A stretch of 64,000 nucleotides of DNA from Myxococcus xanthus (GTDB taxonomy: Bacteria; Myxococcota; Myxococcia; Myxococcales; Myxococcaceae). Under the pieces are notes generated by a model that ran no database searches, was not told the DNA's origin, and was given only the letters and a program-made list of their open reading frames with translations. Below, piece by piece: positions 1 through 8,091 of this stretch. The position numbers and the translations under genes are program-made. The stretch is from contig NZ_FNOH01000011.1 in NCBI RefSeq assembly GCF_900106535.1, positions 62,001 through 126,000 of the forward strand. Reading direction: 5' to 3'. Numbering within the stretch: the stretch's first letter is position 1; every line of letters starts with the position of its first letter.

Positions 1-147
1 CTTCTCCGCCGCCGCGGCGGCCTTGGCGCGCCGCACGCCCGGGGCCTCCGAGCCGCCATTTTCGCCCTGCTTGCAGCCCGTGCCCGCCATCACCAGCGAG
101 GCCATCAGGCCCGCGGTCCACAGCCGCCCCTGCCGCATCCGCATCAT
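1..147 (-). CDS. Lipoprotein, N-terminal fragment (runs off left edge)
   Basis: Only the first 49 codons are in the window. The product begins with Arg residues, a hydrophobic stretch at about residues 8-23 and Cys25 preceded by M-A-G-T-G, an imperfect lipobox, so it is probably an exported lipoprotein. After the Cys it becomes Gly/Ala/Lys-rich. The ATG overlaps the trmFO stop as ATGA and is followed at once by a second ATG; GAGGAG sits just upstream, so it is probably translated as the second gene of a trmFO operon. Too little remains to assign a function. Confidence 0.6.
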   Translation of the reverse strand, partial: MMRMRQGRLWTAGLMASLVMAGTGCKQGENGGSEAPGVRRAKAAAAAEK

Positions 148-1517
148 GCGCTCCTCTGATCCACGTGCTCGGGGGCGCCCGCCGCCGGGACGCCCGCATG
201 CGGCAGCCATGCCGCCAGGTCCTGCTTCGCTCGCGCCGAATACGCCGCGCGCTTCTCCGCCTTCTTCATCCGCCCGGTCAGCGGCGAAAAGATGCCGAAG
301 CTGATGTTGGAGGGCTGGTGCGGGTAGTCCGGCGGGTGCGCTTCGCCCGTCACGTGCCGCAGCAGCGCGCCCATCGCCGTGGTGGCCGGCGGCGGAACGA
401 ACTCCGTCCCCGTCAGCCGTGCGTGCAGCGCCAACGCCACCAGGTATCCACATGCCGCGCTCTCCACGTAGCCCTCCACGCCGGAGATCTGCCCCGCGAA
501 GTAGAGCCGGGGCTCCGTCTTCAGCGACAAGTCCTTCGCCAGCAGCCGGGGCGAGTCGATGAAGGTGTTCCGGTGGATCTGCCCCATCCGGAGGAACTCC
601 GCTTGCTGAAGTCCGGGGATGAAGCTGCTGAAGATGCGCTTCTGTTCACCCCAGGTCAGCCGCGTCTGGAAGCCCACCATGTTCCAGGACGTGCCGCCCA
701 CGTCCTCCATGCGCAGCTGCACCACCGCGTAGGGCTCCTGGCCCGTGCGCGGGTCCCTCAGGCCCACCGGCTTCATGGGCCCATAGGCCAGGGTGTCGTC
801 GCCACGCTCGGCCATCACTTCAATGGGCAGACACCCTTCGAAGTACTTGGGTTCCTCGAAAGCGTGCGGCACCACCTTCTGACCCGCCTTCACCTCGGCG
901 ATGAAGCGGTAGTACTCGTCCTTCGTCATCGGAAGGTTGAGGTAGTCGTCCCCGCCGCCCTTGCCGTAGCGGCTCTGGCGGAACGCCACGTTCATGTCGA
1001 TGGAGTCCGCCGACAGGATGGGCGCGATGGAGTCATAGAAGTAGAGCCGGGTGCCCACGTGGCGCTCCAGCTCCCGCGTCAGCGCATCCGACGTGAGCGG
1101 TCCCGTGGCAATCACCACCGGGCCGTCCTCGGGCAGCTGCTCCACCTCGCCGGCCACCAGCTCCACGCCGGGCTGGCGCAGCAGGGACTCCGTAATCGCG
1201 GCGGAGAAGCGCTCGCGCTCCACCGCCAGCGCGTCCCCCGCGGGCACCCGGTTCGCGTCCGCCGCGCTCAGCACCAACGAGCCCAGCGCGCGCAGCTCCG
1301 CGTGCAGCAGGCCAATGGCGCTCTCCGGGTTGTCCGAGCGCAGCGAGTTGCTGCACACCAGCTCCGCCAGCGTGTCCGACTTGTGCGCGGGAGAACGCTT
1401 CTGGGGCTTCATCTCCCGCAGCACCACCGGCACCCCGCGGCGGGAGAGCTGGTAGGCGCACTCCGTCCCCGCCAGGCCGCCGCCAATCACCGTCACCCGC
1501 TGCTTCTGATCCGCCAT
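144..1517 (-). CDS. trmFO: TrmFO, folate/FAD-dependent tRNA m5U54 methyltransferase
   Basis: TrmFO uses methylene-tetrahydrofolate and FADH2 to methylate U54 in the T-loop of tRNAs. The 457-residue product starts with the FAD-binding GGGLAG motif (residues 12-17), followed by the family block [12 protein letters not shown], which contains a functionally important Cys. Later blocks include [12 protein letters not shown] and [16 protein letters not shown]. Its length fits the family (about 430-470 aa). I chose the ATG at 1517 over an in-frame one 96 bases upstream because GGAGGA lies just before it and the protein then opens directly with the Rossmann strand. The stop overlaps the start of the next gene. 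Confidence 0.95.
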   Translation of the reverse strand: MADQKQRVTVIGGGLAGTECAYQLSRRGVPVVLREMKPQKRSPAHKSDTLAELVCSNSLRSDNPESAIGLLHAELRALGSLVLSAADANRVPAGDALAVERERFSAAITESLLRQPGVELVAGEVEQLPEDGPVVIATGPLTSDALTRELERHVGTRLYFYDSIAPILSADSIDMNVAFRQSRYGKGGGDDYLNLPMTKDEYYRFIAEVKAGQKVVPHAFEEPKYFEGCLPIEVMAERGDDTLAYGPMKPVGLRDPRTGQEPYAVVQLRMEDVGGTSWNMVGFQTRLTWGEQKRIFSSFIPGLQQAEFLRMGQIHRNTFIDSPRLLAKDLSLKTEPRLYFAGQISGVEGYVESAACGYLVALALHARLTGTEFVPPPATTAMGALLRHVTGEAHPPDYPHQPSNISFGIFSPLTGRMKKAEKRAAYSARAKQDLAAWLPHAGVPAAGAPEHVDQRSA

Positions 1518-1788
1518 CCGCTTCCTCCAGGCCCGCGCCGCGCGGCGTCCAGCAACTGTTAGCAGGACTGACACGCCCTGGCCCAGCGTCGATTCAACCG
1601 TGTGTGACCCCACGCTCTCGCACCGGATTCACGCATGGCCGGCTGCCCACCGGCCCACCTCCGCCTCCCGCTGGAAGGCGCGGTTTCCCTACCTGGGTTG
1701 CACCCCTACGTTTCTCGCGTTCGCCGCTCGGGGGCGGCCTGCATCCGGGCGAGCGCCACTGAACTCGTAGACTGGGAGGACCGAAGCC

Positions 1789-2181
1789 ATGGCGACCCGC
1801 CGAACCCTGGACCTGAACCGGATCCGCGAACTCCTGCAGCGCCGCCGCAGGGAGATCCTCAGCGCCAACGAGGGGGCGCACCGCGAGCTCACCGCCCTGA
1901 AGAACCAGGAGCGGGACCCCGAATACGAAGAAAACGCCCAGTCCGAGCTGGCCGACTACACCCTCTCCAGTCTGATGGAATCGCAGCGGCGCGAAATCAT
2001 GCTCATCGACGCGGCGCTGCGCCGAATGGACATGGGCGTGTTCGGCGAGTGCGTGGACTGCGGCTTCGAGATTCCCATCGAACGCCTGGAGGCCCTGCCC
2101 TTCGCCATCCGCTGCGAGGAGGACGCCAGCATCCACGAACTCGAGACGCGCGGCGGCCCCATGGCCAGCCCGTCTCTCTGA
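1789..2181 (+). CDS. DksA/TraR-family zinc-finger protein
   Basis: A 130-residue protein with an N-terminal helical region (about residues 8-82, RNA-polymerase secondary-channel type coiled coil) and a C-terminal DksA/TraR zinc finger. The finger reads C88-V-D-C91, then the family signature IPxERLxAxP, then C109-E-E-D112. The usual fourth Cys is therefore Asp, leaving three Cys ligands. Relatives bind RNA polymerase and tune transcription with ppGpp, but without a test this could be a DksA, a TraR-like or a general family member. GGAGG lies about 10 bases before the ATG. It is monocistronic, divergent from trmFO and convergent with the TolR gene downstream. Confidence 0.85.
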   Translation: MATRRTLDLNRIRELLQRRRREILSANEGAHRELTALKNQERDPEYEENAQSELADYTLSSLMESQRREIMLIDAALRRMDMGVFGECVDCGFEIPIERLEALPFAIRCEEDASIHELETRGGPMASPSL

Positions 2182-2223
2182 GGCGGTGCGAGCGCGCGCT
2201 CCCGGTGCCGCCCCGGGGGCGTG

Positions 2224-2805
2224 CTACTCGCCCTCTTTCTGGAGCACCACGAAGCGGTAGTTCTCCAGCTCGTTCTGCCCCGCCGTGTAGAGCACGGTGA
2301 GGAGCATGTCGTAGGGAATCTTCTTGTCCGCGATGACGGACAGCTCCCCGCTGAAGGGCGCCGACGGGTTGCGCGCGGCGATGTACTTCAGCTTCTCCAC
2401 TTCCTTCTTGAGCTGCGCGTCCAGCGGCAGCACCAGCCGCCCCTGGAGCTTGTCGGCCGGGAACTGGCCGTTCTGCAGCCGTAGGACCTCCCGCTCACCC
2501 ACCAGCACGTTCCTGGGCGTGATGGTGACGGCCACGGTGTCCTTGGGCGTGGCGCGCGTGGAGGACACGGGCGGACGCACGTCCTCGGACGCCGTCACCG
2601 CCGCGGACGACGAGGCGAAGGACTTGAGCAGGAACACCAGGAGGATGGTCATCATGTCCATCATCGCGGTGATGTTCAGCTCCTTGATCTCCCCCGCCGC
2701 CTCGCGCTCCTTGCGCTTCTTGCGCGCCAGGGCCCGGCGGTAGCTCAGCCGCGCCACGGCTTCCGCGTCGGGCGTGTCCACGGCGGATGTCGTCGGGTCG
2801 GCCAT
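2224..2805 (-). CDS. TolR/ExbD-family proton-channel subunit (second in operon)
   Basis: A 193-residue ExbD/TolR-type protein: a charged cytoplasmic N-terminus, a single transmembrane helix at about residues 47-62 and a periplasmic domain. The helix carries D50 in MMDMMTILLVFLL, the position of the proton-carrying Asp of TolR/ExbD/MotB. It starts 3 bp after the previous tolR-like gene ends, so both are co-transcribed with the TolQ gene. Having one TolQ and two different TolR subunits matches the layout of Myxococcus gliding-motor gene sets. It is the last gene of the operon; the gene beyond is convergent. Confidence 0.88.
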   Translation of the reverse strand: MADPTTSAVDTPDAEAVARLSYRRALARKKRKEREAAGEIKELNITAMMDMMTILLVFLLKSFASSSAAVTASEDVRPPVSSTRATPKDTVAVTITPRNVLVGEREVLRLQNGQFPADKLQGRLVLPLDAQLKKEVEKLKYIAARNPSAPFSGELSVIADKKIPYDMLLTVLYTAGQNELENYRFVVLQKEGE

Positions 2806-2808
2806 GGC

Positions 2809-3330
2809 TCAGATGGCTCCCAGGGTGACGTCCGGGAACAGCAGCCGGCGCTCGCGGCCCTGCGTCTCACGGATGGCGTCCAGCGTCTGCGTCAGCGTCT
2901 CGTAGGGGACGTCCGGGTCCGCGCCCACGATGACCTTCGTCTCCTTGGGGAAAGCGGACTTGATCTCCACCATCTTCGCGTTGAGCGCGGAGAAGTCGTG
3001 CGCGCCGTCCGCCTTCACGGGGATGGTGGGCGTACCCGCCTCTCCAAGGATGGCGTTCTCGCTGCTGACGAAGTGCCCCTTCTTGGAGATGAGCACGGAC
3101 AGCGTCAGCTTCGGCGCATCGTCCGGGTTCTCCTGGGCCATGCCCGTCGTCGGCGCACCATAGGCGGGGGCGTTGACGTTGATGATGCCGAACGTCGCCA
3201 GGCCGGTGATGGACAGCAGCATGAAGATGATGAGGTTCATGAGGATGTCGAGGTACGGGACGATGTTCAGCTCGCCCGCCTCTTCTTCCTCACGGACCTT
3301 CAGCTTGCGCCGGGAGTAGTGGAACGCCAT
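2809..3330 (-). CDS. aglV: TolR/ExbD-family subunit, probable AglV
   Basis: A 173-residue TolR/ExbD homologue with a short charged N-terminus (EEEEAGELNIVPYLDIL) and a single transmembrane helix at about 23-43 carrying D28, the proton-path Asp. The periplasmic part follows. It sits directly after the TolQ gene (19 bp) and before another TolR. From memory, A-motility in M. xanthus needs TolQ/TolR-type proteins AglX and AglV encoded about a dozen genes from aglZ, and this position fits; the family assignment is certain, the Agl name is inference from synteny. Confidence 0.75.
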   Translation of the reverse strand: MAFHYSRRKLKVREEEEAGELNIVPYLDILMNLIIFMLLSITGLATFGIINVNAPAYGAPTTGMAQENPDDAPKLTLSVLISKKGHFVSSENAILGEAGTPTIPVKADGAHDFSALNAKMVEIKSAFPKETKVIVGADPDVPYETLTQTLDAIRETQGRERRLLFPDVTLGAI

Positions 3331-3349
3331 GGCCGCGTGCCCTTGCGCG

Positions 3350-4087
3350 CTACGAAGCGCGCGCCTCGAGCTCCGTGGTCGCCGGGTCCACGGAACCGCG
3401 GCGCGACAGGAGGTTCTCCAGCTTGAGCGCGTTGAGCTCCAGCCCCTCCACCATGCTCTTCGCGTACGACGTGAGGAACAGGTGGAAGATGATGCAGATG
3501 ACGGCGATGGAGAGCGCGAAGGCGGTGTTGTTCATCGCCTTGGAGATGCCGTCCGACAGCAGCACCTGCTTCTGCTCCGCCGGCACGTTGCCCAGCGCCT
3601 GGAAGGTGCCGATGAGGCCGAAGATGGTGCCCACCAGGCCCACCAGCGTGGCGATGTTCGCCAGGGACCACAGCCAGGGGATGCGCTTGGACACGTTCGG
3701 GCTGTGCTCGACGATGGCCTCCTCCACCGCCTTGGAGACCTCAATCTCACCGCGGTTGGCGTTCACCAGGCCCGCGCGGACCACCTTGGCCAGCGGCGCG
3801 TTGGGCGCCATGGCGCACACCTTCACCGCGCGGTCCAGGTTGCCGCTGCGCACCAGCTTGGCGATCTGCTCCATGAAGGGCGGCGCGTTCAGGTTGTAGC
3901 GGAACACCAGGGTGACGATGCGCTCCAGCGCGACCGCCAGCGAGCACGCCAGCCAGAACAGGTTCACGAACATGAACGGTCCGCCATCCTTGAAGAACTT
4001 GATGACGGAGTCCGTGACGCCCAGCTTGCCCCCTTCCGTGGCCGCGAGGGTCACGTCCAGCAGCAGCTCGCTTACCGAGGGAATCAT
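3350..4087 (-). CDS. aglX: TolQ/ExbB/MotA-family proton-channel protein, probable AglX
   Basis: A 245-residue TolQ/ExbB-type inner-membrane protein with three transmembrane segments: FMFVNLFWLACSLAVALERI near the N-terminus, and the conserved pair IATLVGLVGTIFGLIGTF and NTAFALSIAVICIIFHLFLT that lines the proton channel. With TolR partners it converts proton-motive force into mechanical work on the envelope. The start at 4087 (AGGA upstream) is preferred to an ATG 45 bases earlier lacking a ribosome site. A sigma-A promoter lies at 4210-4181. The gene leads a TolQ-TolR-TolR operon; the AglX name rests on remembered synteny with aglZ, about 19 kb away. Confidence 0.75.
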   Translation of the reverse strand: MIPSVSELLLDVTLAATEGGKLGVTDSVIKFFKDGGPFMFVNLFWLACSLAVALERIVTLVFRYNLNAPPFMEQIAKLVRSGNLDRAVKVCAMAPNAPLAKVVRAGLVNANRGEIEVSKAVEEAIVEHSPNVSKRIPWLWSLANIATLVGLVGTIFGLIGTFQALGNVPAEQKQVLLSDGISKAMNNTAFALSIAVICIIFHLFLTSYAKSMVEGLELNALKLENLLSRRGSVDPATTELEARAS

Positions 4088-4180
4088 TGCGCCCAGAGTC
4101 CTTTCGACGCCCGCCCCCCGGGGCGCGCCCATCCGGAGGCGGGCACCCGTTCGACGTTCCCGGGGAGGGAGCAGCCTGGA

Positions 4181-4210
4181 CTTCTAGGGCGGGCCCGCCA
4201 AGGCTGTCAA
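4181..4210 (-). promoter_or_regulatory. Sigma-A promoter of the TolQ-TolR-TolR (aglX) operon
   Basis: On the minus strand TTGACA (4210-4205) is followed after 18 bp by TAGAAG (4186-4181). The spacer contains the perfect 12-bp palindrome GGCGGGCCCGCC (4188-4199), a possible protein site. Transcription would start near 4174, giving a leader of about 87 nt before the aglX ATG. Confidence 0.55.
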
Positions 4211-4247
4211 GCCGAGGACGGGCCATGCCCATGTAACTACTGGGCTT

Positions 4248-6818
4248 TCAAGCAGCCGAGGAGGCTTCGGGTGACCCACCCGGGCCCCCGGGCTGCTCGG
4301 TGATTTCGCGCCGGTAGTCGCACTCCTTGTTGGGGCACGCCACGTACGGGCCGTCCCGCTTGGAGAACTTCTGGAGCAGGTAGGGGGACGCACAGGTGGG
4401 GCACGGCTCGGCCAGCGGCCGGTCCCAGGCAGCGAACTTGCAGTCCGGGTAGCGGTTGCAGCCGAAGAAAATCTTCCCGCGGCCACTGCGGCGCTCCGTC
4501 AGGTAGCCCTCCTTGCACTCCGGGCACGACACGCCAATGGAGATGGGCTTGGACGTCTTGCAGTCCGGGTAGCCGGAACAGGCCAGGAAGCGCCCGAAGC
4601 GGCCCCGCTTGATGACCATGGGCTTGGTGCACTTCTCGCAAACCTCGTCGGTGGTCTCCTCCTCCACCATGACGATCTTGCCCTCGGCGTCCCGCTTGAA
4701 GTCCTTCGTGTTCTTGCAGTCCGGGTAGTTCGAGCACGCGAGGAAGTGCCCCATCTTCCCGAACTTGATGACGAAGAGGTTGCCGCACTTCTCGCAGGGG
4801 ATGTCCGTCTTGATCTCCTCCCGCTTGACGTCGCGCATCTCCGCTTCGGCCTTCTCGAGCGTCTCCTTGAAGGGCCCGTAGAAGTCGTGCAGCACGGACT
4901 TCCAGTTGGCGCCGCCCTCGGAGATCTGGTCGAGCTTCTCCTCCATCGTCGCCGTGAAGGTGACGTCCAGCTCGTGGGGGAAGTGCTTGACCAGCATCTC
5001 GTTGGTCATGTTCCCCAGGTCCGTGGGCCGGAAGCGGCCCTCCAGCTTCTCCACGTACTTCTTGTCCTGGATGGTGGAGAGAATGGCGGCGTAGGTGGAC
5101 GGGCGGCCAATGCCGCGCTCTTCCAGCTCCTTCACCAGCGTGGCCTCGCTGAAGCGCGGGGGCGGCTGGGTGAAGTGCTGCTCGTGGAGCAGCTTCTGGA
5201 GGTTCAGCGCGTCACCGTCGTTGAGCACCGGCAGCTCGCCCACCGCGTCGGCGCCCTCGGCGTTCTCGTCACCGGCGGCCTTGGCCTTCTCCTTCTCCGC
5301 CTCTTCCTCCGGCGTCAGGCCAGCACCGTAGACCGCCAGGTAGCCGGCGAACTTCAGCGTGCTGCCGGAGGCGCGGAAGGTGGCCCGGCCTGCGGCGATG
5401 TCCGCGCTGGTCTGGTCATAGACGGCGGGCTTCATCTGACACGCGACGAAGCGTTTCCAGATGAGCTCGTAGAGGCGGTACATGTCCTCCTCGCCCATGG
5501 CCTCGAAGAAGGGCTTCACCCGCTCCGGCGGGTACTCCAGCGACGTGGGCCGGATGGCCTCGTGCGCGTCCTGGGCGCTCTTCTTGCTGCGGTACACCAT
5601 GGGCTCGTCGGGCAGGAAGTCCTTGCCGTACTTGCCGTCGATGAACTCGCGCACCTGCTTCACCGCGTCGTCGGACAGACGGGTGGAGTCCGTACGCATG
5701 TACGTGATGAGCGCCGTCTGGCCCTCGTCACCCAGCGGCACGCCTTCGTAGAGGCGCTGCGCCAGCGTCATCGTCTTCTTCGCGGTGAAGGACAGCCGGT
5801 TGGCCGCCTCCTGCTGGAGCTTGGAGGTGATGAACGGCGCGGGCGCGTTGCGGCGGCGCTCGCGGCGGTCGACCTTGGCCACCGAGAAGCTGGCCGTCTG
5901 GAGCTCGGCGACCAGGCTCTCCGTGAAGACGCGCTCCTTCAGCTCCACCTTCTTGCCGTCCAGCTTGGACAGCTTGGCCTTGAACGGCGGCGGGCCAGCG
6001 GGGCCCTCCAGCAGCGCGTCCAGCGTCCAGTACTCCTCGGGGACGAAGGCCTTGATTTCGTCCTCGCGCTCCACGATGAGGCGCACCGCCACGGACTGAA
6101 CGCGGCCCGCGGACAGCCCCCGGCGCACCTTCTTCCAGAGCAGCGGGGAGATTTGATACCCCACCAGCCGGTCGAGGATGCGGCGCGTCTGCTGCGAGTC
6201 GTAGTTGTCCTGGTTGAGCTGGCGCGGCTGCGCGATGGCTTCCTGGATGGCCTTCTTGGTGATTTCGTTGAAGGTCACTCGGAGCGCGTCGGGATGCGCC
6301 AGCTCCTCCTTGATGTGCCACGCAATGGCCTCGCCCTCGCGGTCGGGGTCCGTGGCCAGGAAGACGCGGTCGGCCGACTTCGCCATCTTCTTGAGCTCGT
6401 TGAGGACCTTCTCCTTGCCCTTGATGACCGTGTACTCGGGCTGGAAGTCGTGCTCCACGTCGACGCCCATCTTGCTCTTGGGCAGGTCCTTCACGTGGCC
6501 CACGGAGGCCTTCACCGTGTAGCCGGAGCCCAGGTACTTCTTGATGGTCTTCGCCTTGGCGGGAGACTCCACGACGACCAGGTAGTGCGGGCCCTTGCCA
6601 CGGGGCGTGGCCTCCTCCTCCGCGTCTGCTTCCACGGTGGGGAGTTCGTCCTCGTCCCCCTTCTTGGTGCGGCGGCGGGCCGCCGTCTTCTTGGCGGCGG
6701 TCTTCTTCTTGGCCGCAGGCTTCTTCTTGGCGGCCTTCTTGGCGGCGGCCTTCTTGGCGGGCGCCTTCTCCTCGGCCGCCTCAGTCTCTTCCACCTTCTT
6801 CTTCGTCCGCGTGGCCAT
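4248..6818 (-). CDS. topA: DNA topoisomerase I (TopA)
   Basis: An 856-residue type IA topoisomerase that relaxes negative supercoils. Order: a Lys/Ala-rich histone-H1-like N-terminal tail (residues 1-55, repeated KKAAAKK); Toprim domain starting HYLVVVESPAKAKTI with the DPDREGEAIAWH acidic site; the active-site Tyr in ALITYMRTDSTRLS; and four C-terminal zinc-ribbon modules (CEKCGNL, CEKCTKP, CPECKEG, CPTCASP, each closed by a second Cys pair). ATG at 6818 has GGAGAG just upstream. The upstream dprA frame is open into this start without a stop because of a frameshift, so an automated call may show a single 1,234-1,242-residue fusion. Confidence 0.95.
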   Translation of the reverse strand: MATRTKKKVEETEAAEEKAPAKKAAAKKAAKKKPAAKKKTAAKKTAARRRTKKGDEDELPTVEADAEEEATPRGKGPHYLVVVESPAKAKTIKKYLGSGYTVKASVGHVKDLPKSKMGVDVEHDFQPEYTVIKGKEKVLNELKKMAKSADRVFLATDPDREGEAIAWHIKEELAHPDALRVTFNEITKKAIQEAIAQPRQLNQDNYDSQQTRRILDRLVGYQISPLLWKKVRRGLSAGRVQSVAVRLIVEREDEIKAFVPEEYWTLDALLEGPAGPPPFKAKLSKLDGKKVELKERVFTESLVAELQTASFSVAKVDRRERRRNAPAPFITSKLQQEAANRLSFTAKKTMTLAQRLYEGVPLGDEGQTALITYMRTDSTRLSDDAVKQVREFIDGKYGKDFLPDEPMVYRSKKSAQDAHEAIRPTSLEYPPERVKPFFEAMGEEDMYRLYELIWKRFVACQMKPAVYDQTSADIAAGRATFRASGSTLKFAGYLAVYGAGLTPEEEAEKEKAKAAGDENAEGADAVGELPVLNDGDALNLQKLLHEQHFTQPPPRFSEATLVKELEERGIGRPSTYAAILSTIQDKKYVEKLEGRFRPTDLGNMTNEMLVKHFPHELDVTFTATMEEKLDQISEGGANWKSVLHDFYGPFKETLEKAEAEMRDVKREEIKTDIPCEKCGNLFVIKFGKMGHFLACSNYPDCKNTKDFKRDAEGKIVMVEEETTDEVCEKCTKPMVIKRGRFGRFLACSGYPDCKTSKPISIGVSCPECKEGYLTERRSGRGKIFFGCNRYPDCKFAAWDRPLAEPCPTCASPYLLQKFSKRDGPYVACPNKECDYRREITEQPGGPGGSPEASSAA

Positions 6819-6829
6819 GACTCTCCTAC

Positions 6830-7952
6830 CTAGATTCTCTCGTACAGCCTTCCGGGGTGCTGGATGACCAGCCCCGTCAATTCCAACTCCACCAGCGCGC
6901 TGGCGAGCGCCGCCGGTGAGAAGGTGCTGCCGACCAGCACCTCGTCGAAGCTCCGGGGAACCCGGTCCAACATCGCGAAGGCCCCCCTTCGCTTCCGCGG
7001 AGAGGTCCTCCCATGAGCCCATCGTCCCAGGAGGAACCGCCGCCAGAGGGTCCACTTTCAGCACCCTCCACACATCATCCGGGCCCAGGCAAACCGCCGC
7101 CTCCCCGTTCCGCAGCAATGCGTTGCAGCCGGCCGCCTCCTCCTGGCGTACGTCACCGGGCATCGCGAATACCGGCCGCCCCTGCGCCCGCCCCGCCTCC
7201 GCCGTATACAGACTCCCCGAATCCTTCCCCGCCCTCAGCACCAAGACTGCGTCGGATGCCCCGGAGATGAGCCGGTTGCGCCGGGGAAACGTCGTGGTGC
7301 TCGCCCGGACGCCGGGAGGCAGCTCGCTGAAGAACACGCCCCCTCGGTCCAGGAAATGAGGAAGCAGGCGGGCTTGCGCCGTGTCGAGTGCATCCAGGGC
7401 GGACCCCAGGAAGGCCCACGTCTCTCCCCCCTCATCCAGCGCGCCCCAGTGACAGGCCCGGTCCACCCCCGACGCCGCCCCTGACACCACCCCCACCCCC
7501 GACGCCGCCACCTGCCGGGCGAAGCGCCGCGCGAACGGCAGGAAGCCCTGATCCGGATGGCGGCTGCCTACCATGGCCAGCCGACGCCGCGGCAGCCCCG
7601 GCACGCCCCGGTAGAAGAGCACCGGCGGCGCATCCTCCACCTCCGCCAGCCGCTCTGGATAGGCCGCCTGCCCCTGGAACGCCACCTTCATGCCCGACGC
7701 CCGGCAGGCCTCCCACACCCGCCACGCCACCGGCGCCAGGCGCTCTACGGAGGCGAGCTTGCGACGAACCTGTGAGGAAACCGGCGCCTGGGACACCCAG
7801 TCTCGCACTGGAGTCGCGGCGAGCGGCGCGAGGCTTCCGTCCGCGAACGCGCGCAGGGCGACCAGCGTCCTCGGCCCCAGGCCGGGAACGGCCCAGAGCG
7901 CGAGGCATGCCTGCTGCTCCGCCGTGAGGATGTCCGTCTCAGCGTCCGCCAT
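6830..7952 (-). pseudogene. dprA: dprA, DNA-processing protein, with apparent one-base frameshift near the 3' end
   Basis: DprA/Smf binds incoming single-stranded DNA and loads RecA during natural transformation. The frame from 7952 encodes the N-terminal helical domain and the Rossmann core: LAMVGSR, GVGVVSGAASGVDRACHWGAL, FPRRNRLISG and SGSLYTAEAGR. At 6982-6987 there is a run of six C on the plus strand (GGGGGG in the mRNA). Beyond it the sequence becomes non-homologous and runs in frame into topA. Removing one G restores a typical DprA winged-helix tail (AFAMLDRVPRSFDEVLVG, then ALVELELTGLV and PGRLYERI), ending in TAG at 6832-6830, just before the topA ribosome site. It is either a real mutation, a slippage site or a sequence error. 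ATG 7952 (GGGGGA upstream) is preferred to GTG 7976. Confidence 0.8.
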
Positions 7953-8046
7953 ACCCGTCCCCCGCTCGATACCCACCTATATGAAGGTGGGGCCGCTGGG
8001 AGGGGCGCGACACATAAACACCGGACCGCCACCGGTCAAGCACTCA

Positions 8047-8065
8047 GCCCCTCCATCCGAGGGGC
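8047..8065 (-). terminator. Hairpin downstream of the LysM gene
   Basis: A perfect 7-bp stem GCCCCTC/GAGGGGC with a 5-nt loop lies just past the LysM stop and before dprA. There is no U-tract on the minus strand, so it may be a weak or factor-assisted terminator. Confidence 0.35.
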
Positions 8066-8091
8066 CCATTGCATTTTTCCTGCCGCGCCGC

